Positions 1 through 8,521 of a stretch of DNA of 64,000 nt are shown here, in pieces. The DNA comes from Nocardia aurantiaca (GTDB lineage Bacteria > Actinomycetota > Actinomycetes > Mycobacteriales > Mycobacteriaceae). The notes below the pieces were generated by a model. That model saw only the letters and a list, made by a program, of their open reading frames with translations, was not told the DNA's origin and did no database searches. The translations under genes were made by a program, and so were the position numbers. The stretch covers positions 119,004 to 183,003 of the forward strand of contig NZ_WMBB01000016.1 of the NCBI RefSeq assembly GCF_009708175.1. Reading direction: 5' to 3'. Each line of letters begins with the position of its first letter. Within the stretch, counting starts at the first letter, position 1.

Positions 1-1097
1 AGATCGCCGATCTCGGCGATCAGGTCGGTCACGATGCCTCTTTGTCCGCGATGCTCGCCGCCATCCACAACGCGGCCACCAACATGCAGCAGGCGATCGG
101 TGCGATCGGTGATCCCGCAGATCTCGTCGGGGACATCCAACGCCTGCAGGATGGCGTCCGCCGAATGGCCTCCGGTGCACAATCATTGGCCGCGGGCGTG
201 CATGCTCTCGCCGACAGCAATCTCCAATTGCTCAGTGGCATGGGCCGAATCGCGGCCCAGCTGAAAGACTCCGCACGAGCCACCGCCGGATCCGACGCCG
301 CCACCGGCTTCTTCCTGCCGCCCAGCGCATTCGACGATCGCCAATTCGGTGAGCTCGCACGGCGGTTCATCTCACCCGACGGACTCACCGCCCGGTTCGC
401 CATCACAACCTCCTACGACCCCTATTCCGCTGACGCGCTGGCCCTCGACCGCATGATCATCGCGACGGCTGACGCCGCCCGGCCCAACACCTCGCTGGCC
501 GATGCCACCATGTCCATCGTCGGCTTCTCGGCCGTTCAATCCGATCTGCAGCACCTGATGTCGGCCGACTTCACCCACCTGGCGATTGCCACATTCGCCA
601 TCGTCGGCATCATCCTGATCCTGATGTTGCGTGCCGTGGTCGCTCCGCTCTACCTGCTGGGCACCGTCGCGTTGAACTATTTCGCCGCGCTCGGTCTGGG
701 AGTCCTGGTGTTCCAGTACGGATTCGGCGTCGGCATCGCGTGGGGAGGTCCACTCGTGGTCCTCATCATTCTGGTCGCAGTCGGAGCCGACTACAACATG
801 CTGCTGGTATCACGATTGCGCGAGGAATCGACACGCAATAGTCGTGTCGGCGTCCTGCGGACCGTCGCCAGCACGGGCTCGGTCATCACCTCGGCCGGCA
901 TCGTGTTCGCCGCCAGCATGTTCGGCCTGATGGTCGGATCGCTCGCCTTGATGGTCCAAACCGGGTTCATCGCCGGATGCGGATTGCTGCTCGACACCTT
1001 CGTCGTCCGAACCCTGACCGTTCCCGCCATCGCGACTCTGCTGGGGCACAAGAGCTGGTGGCCGATGCCCCCGCCCAGCCGGCGCCGAATGATGTGA
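1..1097 (+). CDS. MmpL/RND-family transporter, C-terminal part (5' end outside window)
   Basis: The frame is open from the first base to a TGA at 1097, so this is the carboxyl end of a larger gene. A soluble stretch is followed by a block of membrane helices (from about base 580) containing the MmpL signature GADYNMLLVSRLREE and, later, a conserved TGFIAGCGLLLDTFVVRT helix. This is typical of the second membrane domain of MmpL proteins, which are proton-driven exporters of lipids or siderophores at the inner membrane of mycolic-acid bacteria. The cargo cannot be told from this part. The next gene remnant converges on it. Confidence 0.9.
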   Translation, partial: IADLGDQVGHDASLSAMLAAIHNAATNMQQAIGAIGDPADLVGDIQRLQDGVRRMASGAQSLAAGVHALADSNLQLLSGMGRIAAQLKDSARATAGSDAATGFFLPPSAFDDRQFGELARRFISPDGLTARFAITTSYDPYSADALALDRMIIATADAARPNTSLADATMSIVGFSAVQSDLQHLMSADFTHLAIATFAIVGIILILMLRAVVAPLYLLGTVALNYFAALGLGVLVFQYGFGVGIAWGGPLVVLIILVAVGADYNMLLVSRLREESTRNSRVGVLRTVASTGSVITSAGIVFAASMFGLMVGSLALMVQTGFIAGCGLLLDTFVVRTLTVPAIATLLGHKSWWPMPPPSRRRMM

Positions 1098-1129
1098 GGA
1101 CGCGGAAGGTGGCTGAATCGCCCGAACAC

Positions 1130-2159
1130 GTGGATGTACTGATAGTCGGAAACGGACGAGCCTCTCGATCCCGGTTTCCGCGGCCGTCCGCCGGAGGTAT
1201 TCGAGCACGGATCAGGAGGCAACGCGCGTAGAGCAACTGTGCTCGGACCAGCGCGCGAGGATGGCGCTCGGTCTCGAGTTCAGTGACCAGTTTCTCCGCA
1301 CGGACGAGGGCTAGCTCATGCGCGGCGGGAGAGCCCTCACCGAGCAGCAGGCGAATCGCCGAATCCTGCTCGAGTTCGGCGATCTGGCCGTCGATCTTGT
1401 TGTCCTGCTTGCGATATGGAGATAGTCCGAGCAGCTGCTCACGGAGGCTGTCCGCGATCGGGAGACCGAGACGGATCCGCTCGTTGGCGATCCGGGTCGC
1501 CAGCCGCGGGAGGGACCGCTGTTCGGCCAGTCGCTGGCCGCGGGCGAGCCGCTCCTCGGCGGCCGCGACATTACCGCGGAGAGCGAGTACCCGCGCCCAC
1601 GTGCAGTAGGTTTCGAGCGCGAAGTCCATGGGGCCACCGTTGTGTGTCAGCCCGGCCGCGGCGTCGAGAAGTTCCTGGGCCTCGGCGAGGCGTCCCTGCT
1701 CGTAGCGCAGCCCGCCCAGCATCGAACCGGCCAATTTCGATGAGTACGTGGGCTTTCCGGAACGCTGCGCAACAGTGATCGCGGCGGTGAAGTACTCTTC
1801 GGCGCGGCCGATGTCGAGCCGGTCCCAGGCGGCCAATCCAGCGAGGCAATGGCTGAATGTGACCGTGAACGGGCCGTGATGACGGCTGTGGCTCGCGGCG
1901 ACAGTGGACCACCGCTCGGCCGCGTCGAAATACGGTGCAGGGCGTCGATCATCGCCAAGTTGGTCCGGCCCATGGCGAACGATGTCGGCGCATTCTCTAA
2001 ATGACCGGTCACCAGATCGGGTATTCCGGTGAAACGGTCGTCCAAATAGTCCTGGATGGCAGTGACCACAGCTGATTCGACCTGTAACTGTGTGGCGTCC
2101 GGCTCGGAGAGCCTCTCGGCTTCCACCGCGGTGGCGACTTTGAGCACGGCGGTATTCAT
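1130..2159 (-). pseudogene. Decayed C-terminal remnant of a PknK-like kinase/MalT-type regulator
   Basis: Three successive minus-strand frames together align with the last third of the intact 1145-residue kinase-ATPase at 27453-30890. Shared stretches include NERIRLGLPI, DSAIRLLL and LPRLA.RI.NERIRLG, from the TPR-like helical region. The frame changes near 1935 and again near 1205, where about 15 residues also appear lost. The kinase and ATPase parts are absent because the remnant stops at 2159, next to an IS30 remnant. It converges on the MmpL gene. The 478-residue open frame covering part of it is not a real protein. It is a dead paralogue, certain as a relic, less certain at its exact borders. 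Confidence 0.75.
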
Positions 2160-2189
2160 CGCTTCCCGGCGCTGCAGTCCGACGTTCGC

Positions 2190-2577
2190 CCAGGCGACAC
2201 ACCGGTACCTGACGATCGTGCAGCTCGCCGACCGGCGCGCCGAGACCCTCGCCGCTGCCCTGACCCAGCGCTACACCTTCATGCCCGCCGCGATGAAACG
2301 CACCCTGACCTGAGACCGGGGCATGGAAATGGCCGAGCATCAGAAGTTCGCCACAGCGGTCGGCGTCGAGGTCTTTTTCGCCGCCCCGCGCAGTCCCTGG
2401 CAATGGGGAACGAACGAGAACACCAACAAGTTGTTACGCCAATACCTTCCCAAGAAGACTGATCTCGCGACCTTCACGCAGGCCGAGCTCGACGCCATCG
2501 CCGAGCGACTCAACAACCGCCCGCGCAAATGCCTCGGCTACCGCACCCCCGCCGAATGCGTTGCCTTGACCCGTTGA
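2190..2577 (+). mobile_element. IS30-family transposase, C-terminal fragment with an in-frame stop
   Basis: The frame reads a typical IS30 DDE catalytic core end: EMAEHQKFATAVGVEVFF, then SPWQWGTNENTNKLLRQY, then TQAELDAIAERLNNRPRK and GYRTPAE. A TGA at 2311-2313 interrupts the same frame where relatives have Trp (LT-stop-DRGMEMAEH). The N-terminal half is missing, so the copy is inactive. It ends at the TGA at 2575-2577 and abuts an IS3 remnant on the other strand. A related IS30 fragment lies at 63545-63790. Confidence 0.8.
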
Positions 2578-2582
2578 ATCTA

Positions 2583-2733
2583 AGACCGATTTTCCCAAGA
2601 AGCGATTCTCCTCTTCCAGCTCCCGAACCCGCCGCTCCAATTCCTTCAATCGGGCACGTTCCGGCATCGACAAACCGGTATCCGCTGCAGAGTTCATTCG
2701 CTGGAACTGTTTGACCCAGTCGCCGCAGGTCAT
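2583..2733 (-). mobile_element. IS3-family OrfA fragment
   Basis: The minus strand encodes DWVKQFQRMNS, then LSMPERARLKELERRVRELE and EENRFLGKS, the coiled-coil end of an IS3-type OrfA (helix-turn-helix helper of the transposase). The first helices and all of OrfB are missing. The apparent start lies inside a perfect hairpin at 2722-2744, so the true 5' end of the ORF is lost. It sits directly against the IS30 remnant. Confidence 0.65.
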
Positions 2734-2744
2734 CGACCTGCGGC
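2722..2744. repeat. Perfect hairpin sharing a 21-base core with the one at 7045
   Basis: Ten-base arms GCCGCAGGTC/GACCTGCGGC enclose an ATC loop. The core CCGCAGGTC-ATC-GACCTGCGG is identical to the centre of the hairpin at 7045-7075. It may be a terminator-like element carried in by, or marking the edge of, a mobile fragment. Confidence 0.6.
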
Positions 2745-2956
2745 TCCTTTGCTGTCTGTGATCGGCCGTACGCGGTGGGGATGGGGGCGGCTTGTTCGAA
2801 ATGCCGCTGAACGGGGTGCGCGGGTGCGGATCAGTGGCCGTAGTGATCTCGGGTATCGGCGACCTTAACCCATTGCGGGAGTGGCGAATCGGGCATAGTA
2901 CGTGGGATCGATGGATCGGTCCTCGGCGAGGGATGCCGGTAGTAGATTGCTCGAAT

Positions 2957-3919
2957 ATGGCTGAGCAGCCGAAGAATCCACACGATGCCTACTTTCGGCA
3001 TGTCATGTCGGAGGCGACCGCCGCGGCGGGTGAGTTGCGGACGGTGCTACCGGAAGCCGCTGCGGCGCATCTGGATTGGGATGGCATGGAGTTGCAGTCG
3101 TGCAGTTTCGTGCCGAAGGAGTTGCGGTCACGCTACACCGACGTGCTGTTTCGGACCCGCTGGGATGATCGTGATGCCCTCGTGTTCATGTTGATCGAGC
3201 ATCAGAGCAGCATGGACGAGTTGATGGCGTTCCGGATGCTCGAATACATGGTGGCGATCTGGAACCGTTACCTGCGGCACAACCCACACGCGCGGCGGCT
3301 GCCGGTGGTGATTCCGGTAGTGGTGCACTGCGATCCACGCGGGCATCGCTGGAGCGCGCCCACCGAGCTGTCCGATCTGCTCGATATCGACCCGGCCATG
3401 CGGTTGGCCTTGGGTGAGTGTCTGCCGCGGCTCCGGTTCCTGCTCGACGACTTGAGCGCGGCTGACGTGGCGGCCCTGCGGGCGCGGAAGCTGAGCGTGA
3501 TGGCGAAGGTGCTGTTCGTGTCGCTGAAGATCGGGCCCGGCAATTCCCGGCTGGGGCAGGATCTGTTGCCGCTCGAGGGTGAGTTGCGTGTGTTGATCGA
3601 GGATTACCCAGGCGAGTTCGACCAGGTGATGGCGTATCTTTGGAGTGTCGGTAAGACCGATGTCGCTGGCTTTGCACCGTTGATCGACCGGCTCGGTCCG
3701 CGAGCGAAGGAGATCATGATGACAACCGCTGAACAGTTCCGCACCGAAGGACGTACCGAAGGGCGGGCGGAGGCTTTGCTCGACCAGTTGGTGGTCAAGT
3801 TCGGGGCGGTGCCCGATCGAATCGTCGGTGCGGTGCGTGAGGCCGAGGCGGCGCGCTTACGGATATGGGGTGCGCGTGTACTCACCGCCGATACCCTCGA
3901 CGAGGTATTCGCCGAGTAA
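2957..3919 (+). CDS. Rpn-family recombination-promoting nuclease (PD-(D/E)XK, YhgA-like)
   Basis: A 320-residue protein starting at MAEQPKNPHDAYFRHVM, the usual N-terminus of Rpn/YhgA proteins; an upstream in-frame ATG would add 55 unlikely residues. The nuclease core shows Asp62 (YTDVLF) and IEHQ with Glu81 and Gln83, fitting the D...ExQ variant of the PD-(D/E)XK fold. The C-terminal part has the helical EGRTEGRAEALLDQL tail typical of the family. Relatives are metal-dependent DNA endonucleases often found beside mobile elements, and here it follows IS30/IS3 debris. Intact. Its exact role (RecA-independent recombination or defence) is not visible from sequence. Confidence 0.85.
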   Translation: MAEQPKNPHDAYFRHVMSEATAAAGELRTVLPEAAAAHLDWDGMELQSCSFVPKELRSRYTDVLFRTRWDDRDALVFMLIEHQSSMDELMAFRMLEYMVAIWNRYLRHNPHARRLPVVIPVVVHCDPRGHRWSAPTELSDLLDIDPAMRLALGECLPRLRFLLDDLSAADVAALRARKLSVMAKVLFVSLKIGPGNSRLGQDLLPLEGELRVLIEDYPGEFDQVMAYLWSVGKTDVAGFAPLIDRLGPRAKEIMMTTAEQFRTEGRTEGRAEALLDQLVVKFGAVPDRIVGAVREAEAARLRIWGARVLTADTLDEVFAE

Positions 3920-3954
3920 GCGTCGCCGGTTCGATCCCAGCTAGAACCACTCCG

Positions 3955-3991
3955 AACGGCCGGTCCGCCGCAATGTGGCGGACCGGCCGTT
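3955..3991. terminator. Strong bidirectional terminator hairpin
   Basis: A perfect 15-bp stem (AACGGCCGGTCCGCC at 3955-3969 against 3977-3991) with a 7-base loop sits between the stop of the Rpn gene and the convergent sulfonate-binding pseudogene. The arm ends give A- and T-rich edges on both strands, so it can terminate either transcript. Confidence 0.85.
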
Positions 3992-4009
3992 TTCGGTTTC
4001 AGGGCGAGA

Positions 4010-4915
4010 TTACTTTGGGGGCAAGGCTCGGACGATCTCGTCGATTTCGGGCACGATCGCGTCGGCGACCGGGATCTGCCGGTCGATGAGGCCGTTGGTG
4101 AAGAACAGGTCGGCGGCGTGCTGTTGCTCGGCGGTGAAATCGTCGTCCACGGGTAGCAGGCCTCAGGGGCGTGTCGCGAGAGCGTGTTCCCACTCCGCGA
4201 TCGGGCGGCCGTCGTCGGCGGTGAACAGGGCGGCGGCCTCGGAGAGGTGGCAGCGAATCCAGGAGTCGGCGGCGTTCAGGGCGGTGAGGATCGCGGCGAG
4301 TTCGGTGGGGTGGTTGGTGGCGAAGGCGCGGCTGGTGAACCAGAGCGAGCGGTGGCTGAACAGGCCGTCGGTGGGGATCAGTTCGCGTAGTTCGGTTTGT
4401 TGTTCCATTGCGGTGAGGAAGGGGTAGGAGCCCACCCAGGCGTCGAATTCGCGGGCCAGAAAGCGGTCGGCGGCGTCGTTGTAGACGTCGACCGGGATGA
4501 TGTCGCTCCAGGTCAGACCTGCTTTCTCGAGGGCCGGCAGCAACAGGGTGGTCTGCCAGGAACCGTGGCCGAGGCCAACCCGCTTGCCCTTCAGATCGGC
4601 GGGCTCGTGAATGCCGGAGTCGGCGTGCACGACCAGTCGGCCGTTCTCGACGCGGGGCCCGGAGGCCGCGAGGTAGACGATGTCGTGCCCCTTGGCCTGC
4701 GCTGTCACCGGCGGCGTCGAGCCGGTGCCGATGAAGTCGTAGCCGCCGTCGAACAGGTGATCGCCGTGCGCCGAGGGCAGTGTCCGACGCGGGGACTGGT
4801 GAGGGTGCGCAGATCAACCCACTCGACCTCGGGCAGCGACTGCTCGAGGATGCCGAGGTGGCGCCAGCACCCACAGGGTGTTGTTCTGTGGGAAGTATCC
4901 GACGCGAATGGTCAT
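4010..4915 (-). pseudogene. Sulfonate/taurine ABC transporter substrate-binding protein, frameshifted
   Basis: The gene starts at ATG 4913-4915 with MTIRVGYFPQNNTLWVL, jumps frame near 4865 (HLGILEQSLPEVEWVDLRT), again near 4760 (GDHLFDGGYDFIGTGSTPP), and once more near 4160 before ending in DEIVRALPPK-stop at 4010. Joined, the pieces give a complete SsuA/TauA-type periplasmic-binding protein (ADLKGKRVGLGHGSWQTT is typical). At least three single-base shifts break it. Its ATG overlaps the stop of the upstream monooxygenase remnant by ATGA, so both came from one operon for uptake and desulfonation of organosulfonates. No permease or ATPase subunit is seen nearby. Confidence 0.75.
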
Positions 4916-5163
4916 GCGGTGTAAGCCTTTCCGGAACGATCGTGCAGTAGTGGCAGGACGTGGCGGCCGACTCGGCGCGCCTCCTCGAGATGCGGGACGC
5001 CGGCCAGGATGAACGCGTCCACGCCGAGTTCGATCAATTCGTTGAGCCGGTCGGCGACCTGGCGATAGGACCTGACCAGCCCGAAGGGCGGCCCGGGGCG
5101 CAGCCGATGGAATCCACCCCACACGTTGGATTGCACCTCCAGCGCCCGGAAGTCGGCACCGCC
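4912..5163 (-). pseudogene. SsuD-like FMNH2-dependent sulfonate monooxygenase, C-terminal fragment
   Basis: About 83 residues match the end of alkanesulfonate monooxygenases of the luciferase-like family: EVQSNVWGGFHRLRPG, then SYRQVADRLNELIELGVDAF and ILAGVPHLEEARRVG. The enzyme normally releases sulfite from alkanesulfonates with FMNH2 and O2. About three quarters of the usual length is missing upstream, where an acyl-CoA dehydrogenase-like remnant abuts. It is translationally coupled (ATGA) to the binding-protein pseudogene. Confidence 0.7.
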
Positions 5164-5183
5164 GACCTGGGATGATCCAGCGG

Positions 5184-5402
5184 TCAGGGCAGCAGACCGA
5201 GGGCGAAGCGGCCGATGACGTCGAGGACCGCGTCGGTGTTGGGTGGATACAGCTGGCCGGTGCGCACATCGCGATAGAGGCGCTCGAGTTCGGTGCTGCG
5301 GCTCACCGCCGAGGCGCTCGCCACCTGCACGGCGGTGTCGACCACCGACTTGGCGGTCGCGGTGGTGAATTCCTTGGCCGCGAACAGGCGCGTACGGCCC
5401 AA
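5184..5402 (-). pseudogene. SfnB/DszC-like acyl-CoA dehydrogenase fold, C-terminal fragment
   Basis: Seventy-odd residues (EFTTATAKSVVDTAVQVA, then LERLYRDVRTGQLYPPNTD) match the last helices of flavin-dependent acyl-CoA-dehydrogenase-like enzymes used in sulfur acquisition. The FMN-binding N-terminal and middle domains are absent. Its position directly upstream of the SsuD-like and SsuA-like remnants supports a former sulfonate/sulfone utilisation operon. The 180 bases between it and the HxlR gene hold no recognisable gene. Confidence 0.6.
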
Positions 5403-5580
5403 TTCCCGTGCTCGACAACGGCATCGGCGTCGCGGGCTTGGCGGCGTGGCCGTCCAGCCCCGGGTGTCGACTCCAATCGGGTTGGGCCGGAAGGGACAGT
5501 GGTGTCGGCATCTGGTCGGCAGCCGACCTGACCACCAGCATTATCGATGGTCTCGACGTCGATGTGACCGACACAGTGGG

Positions 5581-6006
5581 TCAGGTGTTCCTGCTGTGGG
5601 CTGATTCGGTTGTGCCGGTGCGGTTTCGGTGAATCTCCTCGTGATGGTTGGAAGCCCAGGCGATCAGGGTGGTGACGGGGTCGAGAAGTCCTCGTGACAG
5701 GGGTGTCAGGGCGTATTCGACGCGGGGTGGGACCTCCGGGTAAGAGGTTCTGGTGACCAGACCGTCGTGGGTGAGCTGGCGGAGGGTGACTGTCAGCATG
5801 CGCTGGGAGATTCCGGCGACCGCGTGTTGCAGGTCCGTGTAACGAAGAGGTCCGTCGTCGAGGACCGCTATCACCAGCAAGCTCCATTTGTCACCGATGC
5901 GGTCGAGGATCTGGCGGATGGAGGCCGTGTGCTCGGCCGGGATACCGGCGCATGGGCCGAAACCCGTGCTGGGCAGCGATTCCGGGTTGTCCTGCATAGC
6001 GCACAT
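5581..6006 (-). CDS. HxlR-family winged-helix transcriptional regulator
   Basis: 141 residues with a complete HxlR domain: RQILDRIGDKWSLLVIAVL (start of the winged helix), DLQHAVAGISQRMLTVTLRQ (recognition helix) and the wing YPEVPPRVEYALTP. A GGAGGG element precedes the first ATG; a second ATG three codons later is possible. It is divergent from the SDR gene at 6102 with about 95 bases between, the usual layout in which an HxlR protein controls a neighbouring redox enzyme. Intact. The inducer is unknown. Confidence 0.92.
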   Translation of the reverse strand: MCAMQDNPESLPSTGFGPCAGIPAEHTASIRQILDRIGDKWSLLVIAVLDDGPLRYTDLQHAVAGISQRMLTVTLRQLTHDGLVTRTSYPEVPPRVEYALTPLSRGLLDPVTTLIAWASNHHEEIHRNRTGTTESAHSRNT

Positions 6007-6101
6007 TTCCCTCCGGTACGGACATGGATGTGCCTTTTGTACGGCCTTCGATCTTGGCTGATCCTGGGGTTTCGCACAAACGGTAGGAAGTGGAGAAGCT
6101 C

Positions 6102-6851
6102 ATGTCGAAGGTGATCGCGGTGTTCGGGGCAGGCACCGGACTGGGTGCGTCGGTCGCGCATCGTTTCGGGAGAGAAGGCTTCAGGGTCGCCCTGGTGGCG
6201 CGGCGCGAGAATCGGCTGAACGCGCTGGCCGAACAGTTGGCGGCGGCGGGAATCGAGGCGGCTGTTTTCGCCACTGATCTGTCCGAACCCGAACGGATGC
6301 CGGAGCTGATCACCGCGATCCGAAACCGTTTCGGCCGCATCGATATCGCCGAGTACGGACCCATAGGAGGTGATCAAACCTTCATTCCGGCAGCTGAACT
6401 CGATGCTGCCACCGTCGTCGGTCTGGTTCCGCTGTTGTTGCTCAGTCCCATCGAGATAGTCCGAGCGTTGCTTCCCGAGTGGACAGCGCGTGGTGATGGC
6501 GCTTTTCTGCTGTCTCTCGGCCAACTGGCCGTGCAACCACGCCCGTACGTCAGCGGAGTCGGGCCGATCATGGCTGCGGCGCGAAATTATGCGCACTCAC
6601 TGCACGGTGAACTACGCGACTCCGGGATTTACATCGGCACCCTTGCCGTAGCCGCGTACATCGCGCGCAGCGAAATCGCTGAATCGGCCTCCGCCACCAA
6701 TGAATCAGACCTACCGGTGGTCGACCCTGATGTACTGGCCGATCTCTATTGGACCATGTACACCACCCGCGACCGGGTCGAACGGATCCACCCCGAGAAT
6801 CCGGGCCCGCATCCGCTTGCCCGGGGCGCCGATTTCGACATGGCACGATAA
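6102..6851 (+). CDS. SDR-family NAD(P)-dependent oxidoreductase
   Basis: The ATG at 6102 follows an AGGAAG ribosome site and begins MSKVIAVFGAGTGLGASVA, a Rossmann nucleotide-binding motif (GxGxGLG). The next strand ends VARRENRL, favouring NADP(H). The usual catalytic YxxxK is not clear: the matching region reads PYVSGVGPIMAAARNY without the lysine, so this belongs to the atypical SDR group often annotated next to HxlR regulators. Catalysis is therefore uncertain. 249 residues, divergent from the HxlR gene, with which it is probably co-regulated. Confidence 0.88.
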   Translation: MSKVIAVFGAGTGLGASVAHRFGREGFRVALVARRENRLNALAEQLAAAGIEAAVFATDLSEPERMPELITAIRNRFGRIDIAEYGPIGGDQTFIPAAELDAATVVGLVPLLLLSPIEIVRALLPEWTARGDGAFLLSLGQLAVQPRPYVSGVGPIMAAARNYAHSLHGELRDSGIYIGTLAVAAYIARSEIAESASATNESDLPVVDPDVLADLYWTMYTTRDRVERIHPENPGPHPLARGADFDMAR

Positions 6852-7196
6852 TCGCCGATCCATGGTGCGAGGCGCCGTGCCGGGGACTCCGCGCGACGTA
6901 GCTGGGCCGTGCGCTAGTGGTTCTCGTTGAGTTGATGTTCATACAGTCCTGCCGGGTTTGCGCGTGCCGACCATATTGATCAGGAGCTTCGGCCCCTCCA
7001 ATGTCGGGTGGTTCGGGTTGATCAGCGTTAGGACCACGGAACGGCAAACCCGCAGGTCATCGACCTGCGGGTTTGTTGCGTCCGTGTAGTTGCCCGAACC
7101 ATTTCGGCCGCAGAGTCGGCCGATCGGACTGGGGCACCCTAGGTTCAGGCACTGGGTGCTGGTTGCCGTCGGCGGCGGCCCGAAACTCGAATCGGG
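6852..7196. other. Intergenic stretch without a gene apart from one hairpin
   Basis: No open frame with recognisable content on either strand. It contains the perfect hairpin at 7045-7075. Confidence 0.6.
7045..7075. terminator. Terminator-like perfect hairpin
   Basis: Fourteen-base arms CAAACCCGCAGGTC/GACCTGCGGGTTTG around an ATC loop, with A and T at the outer ends so it can act on either strand. Its core is the same as the hairpin at 2722-2744. Confidence 0.7.
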
Positions 7197-7430
7197 GTGG
7201 GCAGTGGCCGGTTCGCCGCGGCGCTGGATATCTGGGTGGACCCCGCCCCTGGAATGTTGAATATCGCACGAGCGCACGGGATTACGGTTGTCCGCGGCGT
7301 CGGGGAGCGGCTGCCGTTCCCGTCGGAGGTCTTCGGCGCGGTGCTGACGGTGCTCACCTCGGTTTCGCCCGACGATCCGGCCGCCGGTTTCGTCGCCTGG
7401 CGGTGCGTGCCCGTGCCCAGCGCGCGTTGA
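7197..7430 (+). pseudogene. Class I SAM-dependent methyltransferase fragment
   Basis: The frame reads GSGRFAAAL, VDPAPGMLNIARAHGI and GVGERLPFPSEVFGAVLTV, matching motif I to motif III of small methyltransferases (glycine loop, acidic end of strand 2 as VD, and the LPF..FD-like segment). The N-terminal part and the C-terminal half are missing and the frame stops early. No partner is visible. Only a fragment can be supported. Confidence 0.45.
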
Positions 7431-7448
7431 TGAGGCGGCGTGGCGGCT

Positions 7449-7649
7449 TCAGCGGGCGAGGAAATGCCAGCCCAGCCAGGCCCAGACGAGGATCGCGACG
7501 ACCCGCAGGGTTCGTGAGGACAGCAGCAGGCGAAGGGTCTCTCCGAGCGGGGTGAGGCGGTCGCGATGGTATCGGGAGACCAACTCGGCCACGAGAGCGA
7601 CCGTGGCGAGCACGGCATACCCGGCGATGATGAGTGCGCGGTCGGTCAT
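7449..7649 (-). CDS. Small two-helix membrane protein (DUF6186-like)
   Basis: 66 residues beginning MTDRALIIAGYAVLATVALV. One helix is followed by a charged loop (RYHRDRLTPLGETLRLLLSS) and a second helix ending WAWLGWHFLAR. Such short proteins are widespread in actinobacteria without a known role. The start ATG overlaps the stop of the upstream membrane gene (ATGA at 7646-7649), so the two are translationally coupled and probably work together. Confidence 0.7.
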   Translation of the reverse strand: MTDRALIIAGYAVLATVALVAELVSRYHRDRLTPLGETLRLLLSSRTLRVVAILVWAWLGWHFLAR

Positions 7650-8059
7650 CGCAGCCACCGCCAGGCGACGGCCAGCCACGCCAGCCAGCCCACGAAACGT
7701 CCCGGGCCGTGTTCGAGGACGGGGGAGAGCAGTGTGGAGATCGTGGGGTGGTTCGGATCGGGCACACTCCAGATCGCTTGGCGCGACAGGGCGAACAACT
7801 CCCAGCCCACGACGGCCAGCGCGCACGCCGACCACAACAGCACGCCGTTGCGCAGCCGCGCGCTCGCCGGGATCGGTTCGGAAGGGCGGCGCACCGCGCG
7901 CACGAGGACCGCAACGGTCAGCCCGGCCACCACGGCTGTCGAGGTCCAGCCGAACGGGTGGGTAGCGGTCCCGATAGCGGCAGCCCCGACCAGAGCGACC
8001 AGTCGAATGCCGCGCTGGAAGTGCGGGGTTCGGGCGATACGGACCGGCGCACCTGTCAC
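7646..8059 (-). CDS. Actinobacterial integral membrane protein, function unknown
   Basis: About 137 residues from a GTG at 8057-8059 (VTGAPVRIARTPHF). Longer starts are possible but add an unlikely Arg-rich leader. Hydrophobic stretches VALVGAAAIGTATHPFGW, TAVVAGLTVAVLVRAV, GVLLWSACALAVVGWELF and the C-terminal VGWLAWLAVAWRW give about four membrane segments. Coupled by ATGA overlap to the small membrane gene at 7449. I do not recognise a function. Confidence 0.65.
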   Translation of the reverse strand: MTGAPVRIARTPHFQRGIRLVALVGAAAIGTATHPFGWTSTAVVAGLTVAVLVRAVRRPSEPIPASARLRNGVLLWSACALAVVGWELFALSRQAIWSVPDPNHPTISTLLSPVLEHGPGRFVGWLAWLAVAWRWLR

Positions 8060-8521
8060 ATCCGTACCGTACCGGAGCCGGTGTCGGCGATCACCGGACC
8101 GTATGCCGTGTTTGTATCCGGTGATGTTCTGCCCTGGACGCGGCCGCGGGGTGAACACTCACCCTTGTCGATGCCGGATGGGGAATCTCCCATCGGGACA
8201 ACGGATCCCTGAGAGGGCCACGAACACGAAACCGCTGTCGCCCTCGCCGCCTACTTCCTCGACACCGCCGAATGGGCCGTCGTGCGAGCGGGTCTGCTCG
8301 CGGCGGCGCGCGTGCGCGGCGAACAATCCGAAGCCGGGCCGACCGGCAAGGCGTGACGTAAGCCTTTCCCGCCTCGGGTCGAGCCGATCGGCCTCCTGCG
8401 GGTTCAGGCAGTCAGCGCGGAAGGTGTTGGGCGTGGCGACCTCGTTGTGGCACAACAGCTCTAGGGCTTTCTCGCCCTCGACCCACATCGTCACGCAGGT
8501 ACATGAGTACCGTGCGCCTGC
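8060..8521. other. Gene-poor stretch with one orphan reading-frame scrap
   Basis: On the plus strand a stretch from 8219 to a TGA at 8354-8356 reads HETAVALAAYFLDTAEW and on to EAGPTGKA with protein-like composition. It has no start codon in frame, so it looks like the tail of a lost gene. Nothing else was recognised. Confidence 0.4.

Noticed and set aside
967..2403. 478-residue minus-strand open frame
   Set aside because: Only its middle matches the PknK-like protein. The ends run through the MmpL gene and IS30 in the wrong frame, so it is a pseudogene region.
3921..3950. tRNA-like 3' end (GCCGGTTCGATCCCAGC followed by ACCA)
   Set aside because: The T-arm has a mismatch, no acceptor, D or anticodon arms precede it (the Rpn gene does), and no matching integrase site was found.
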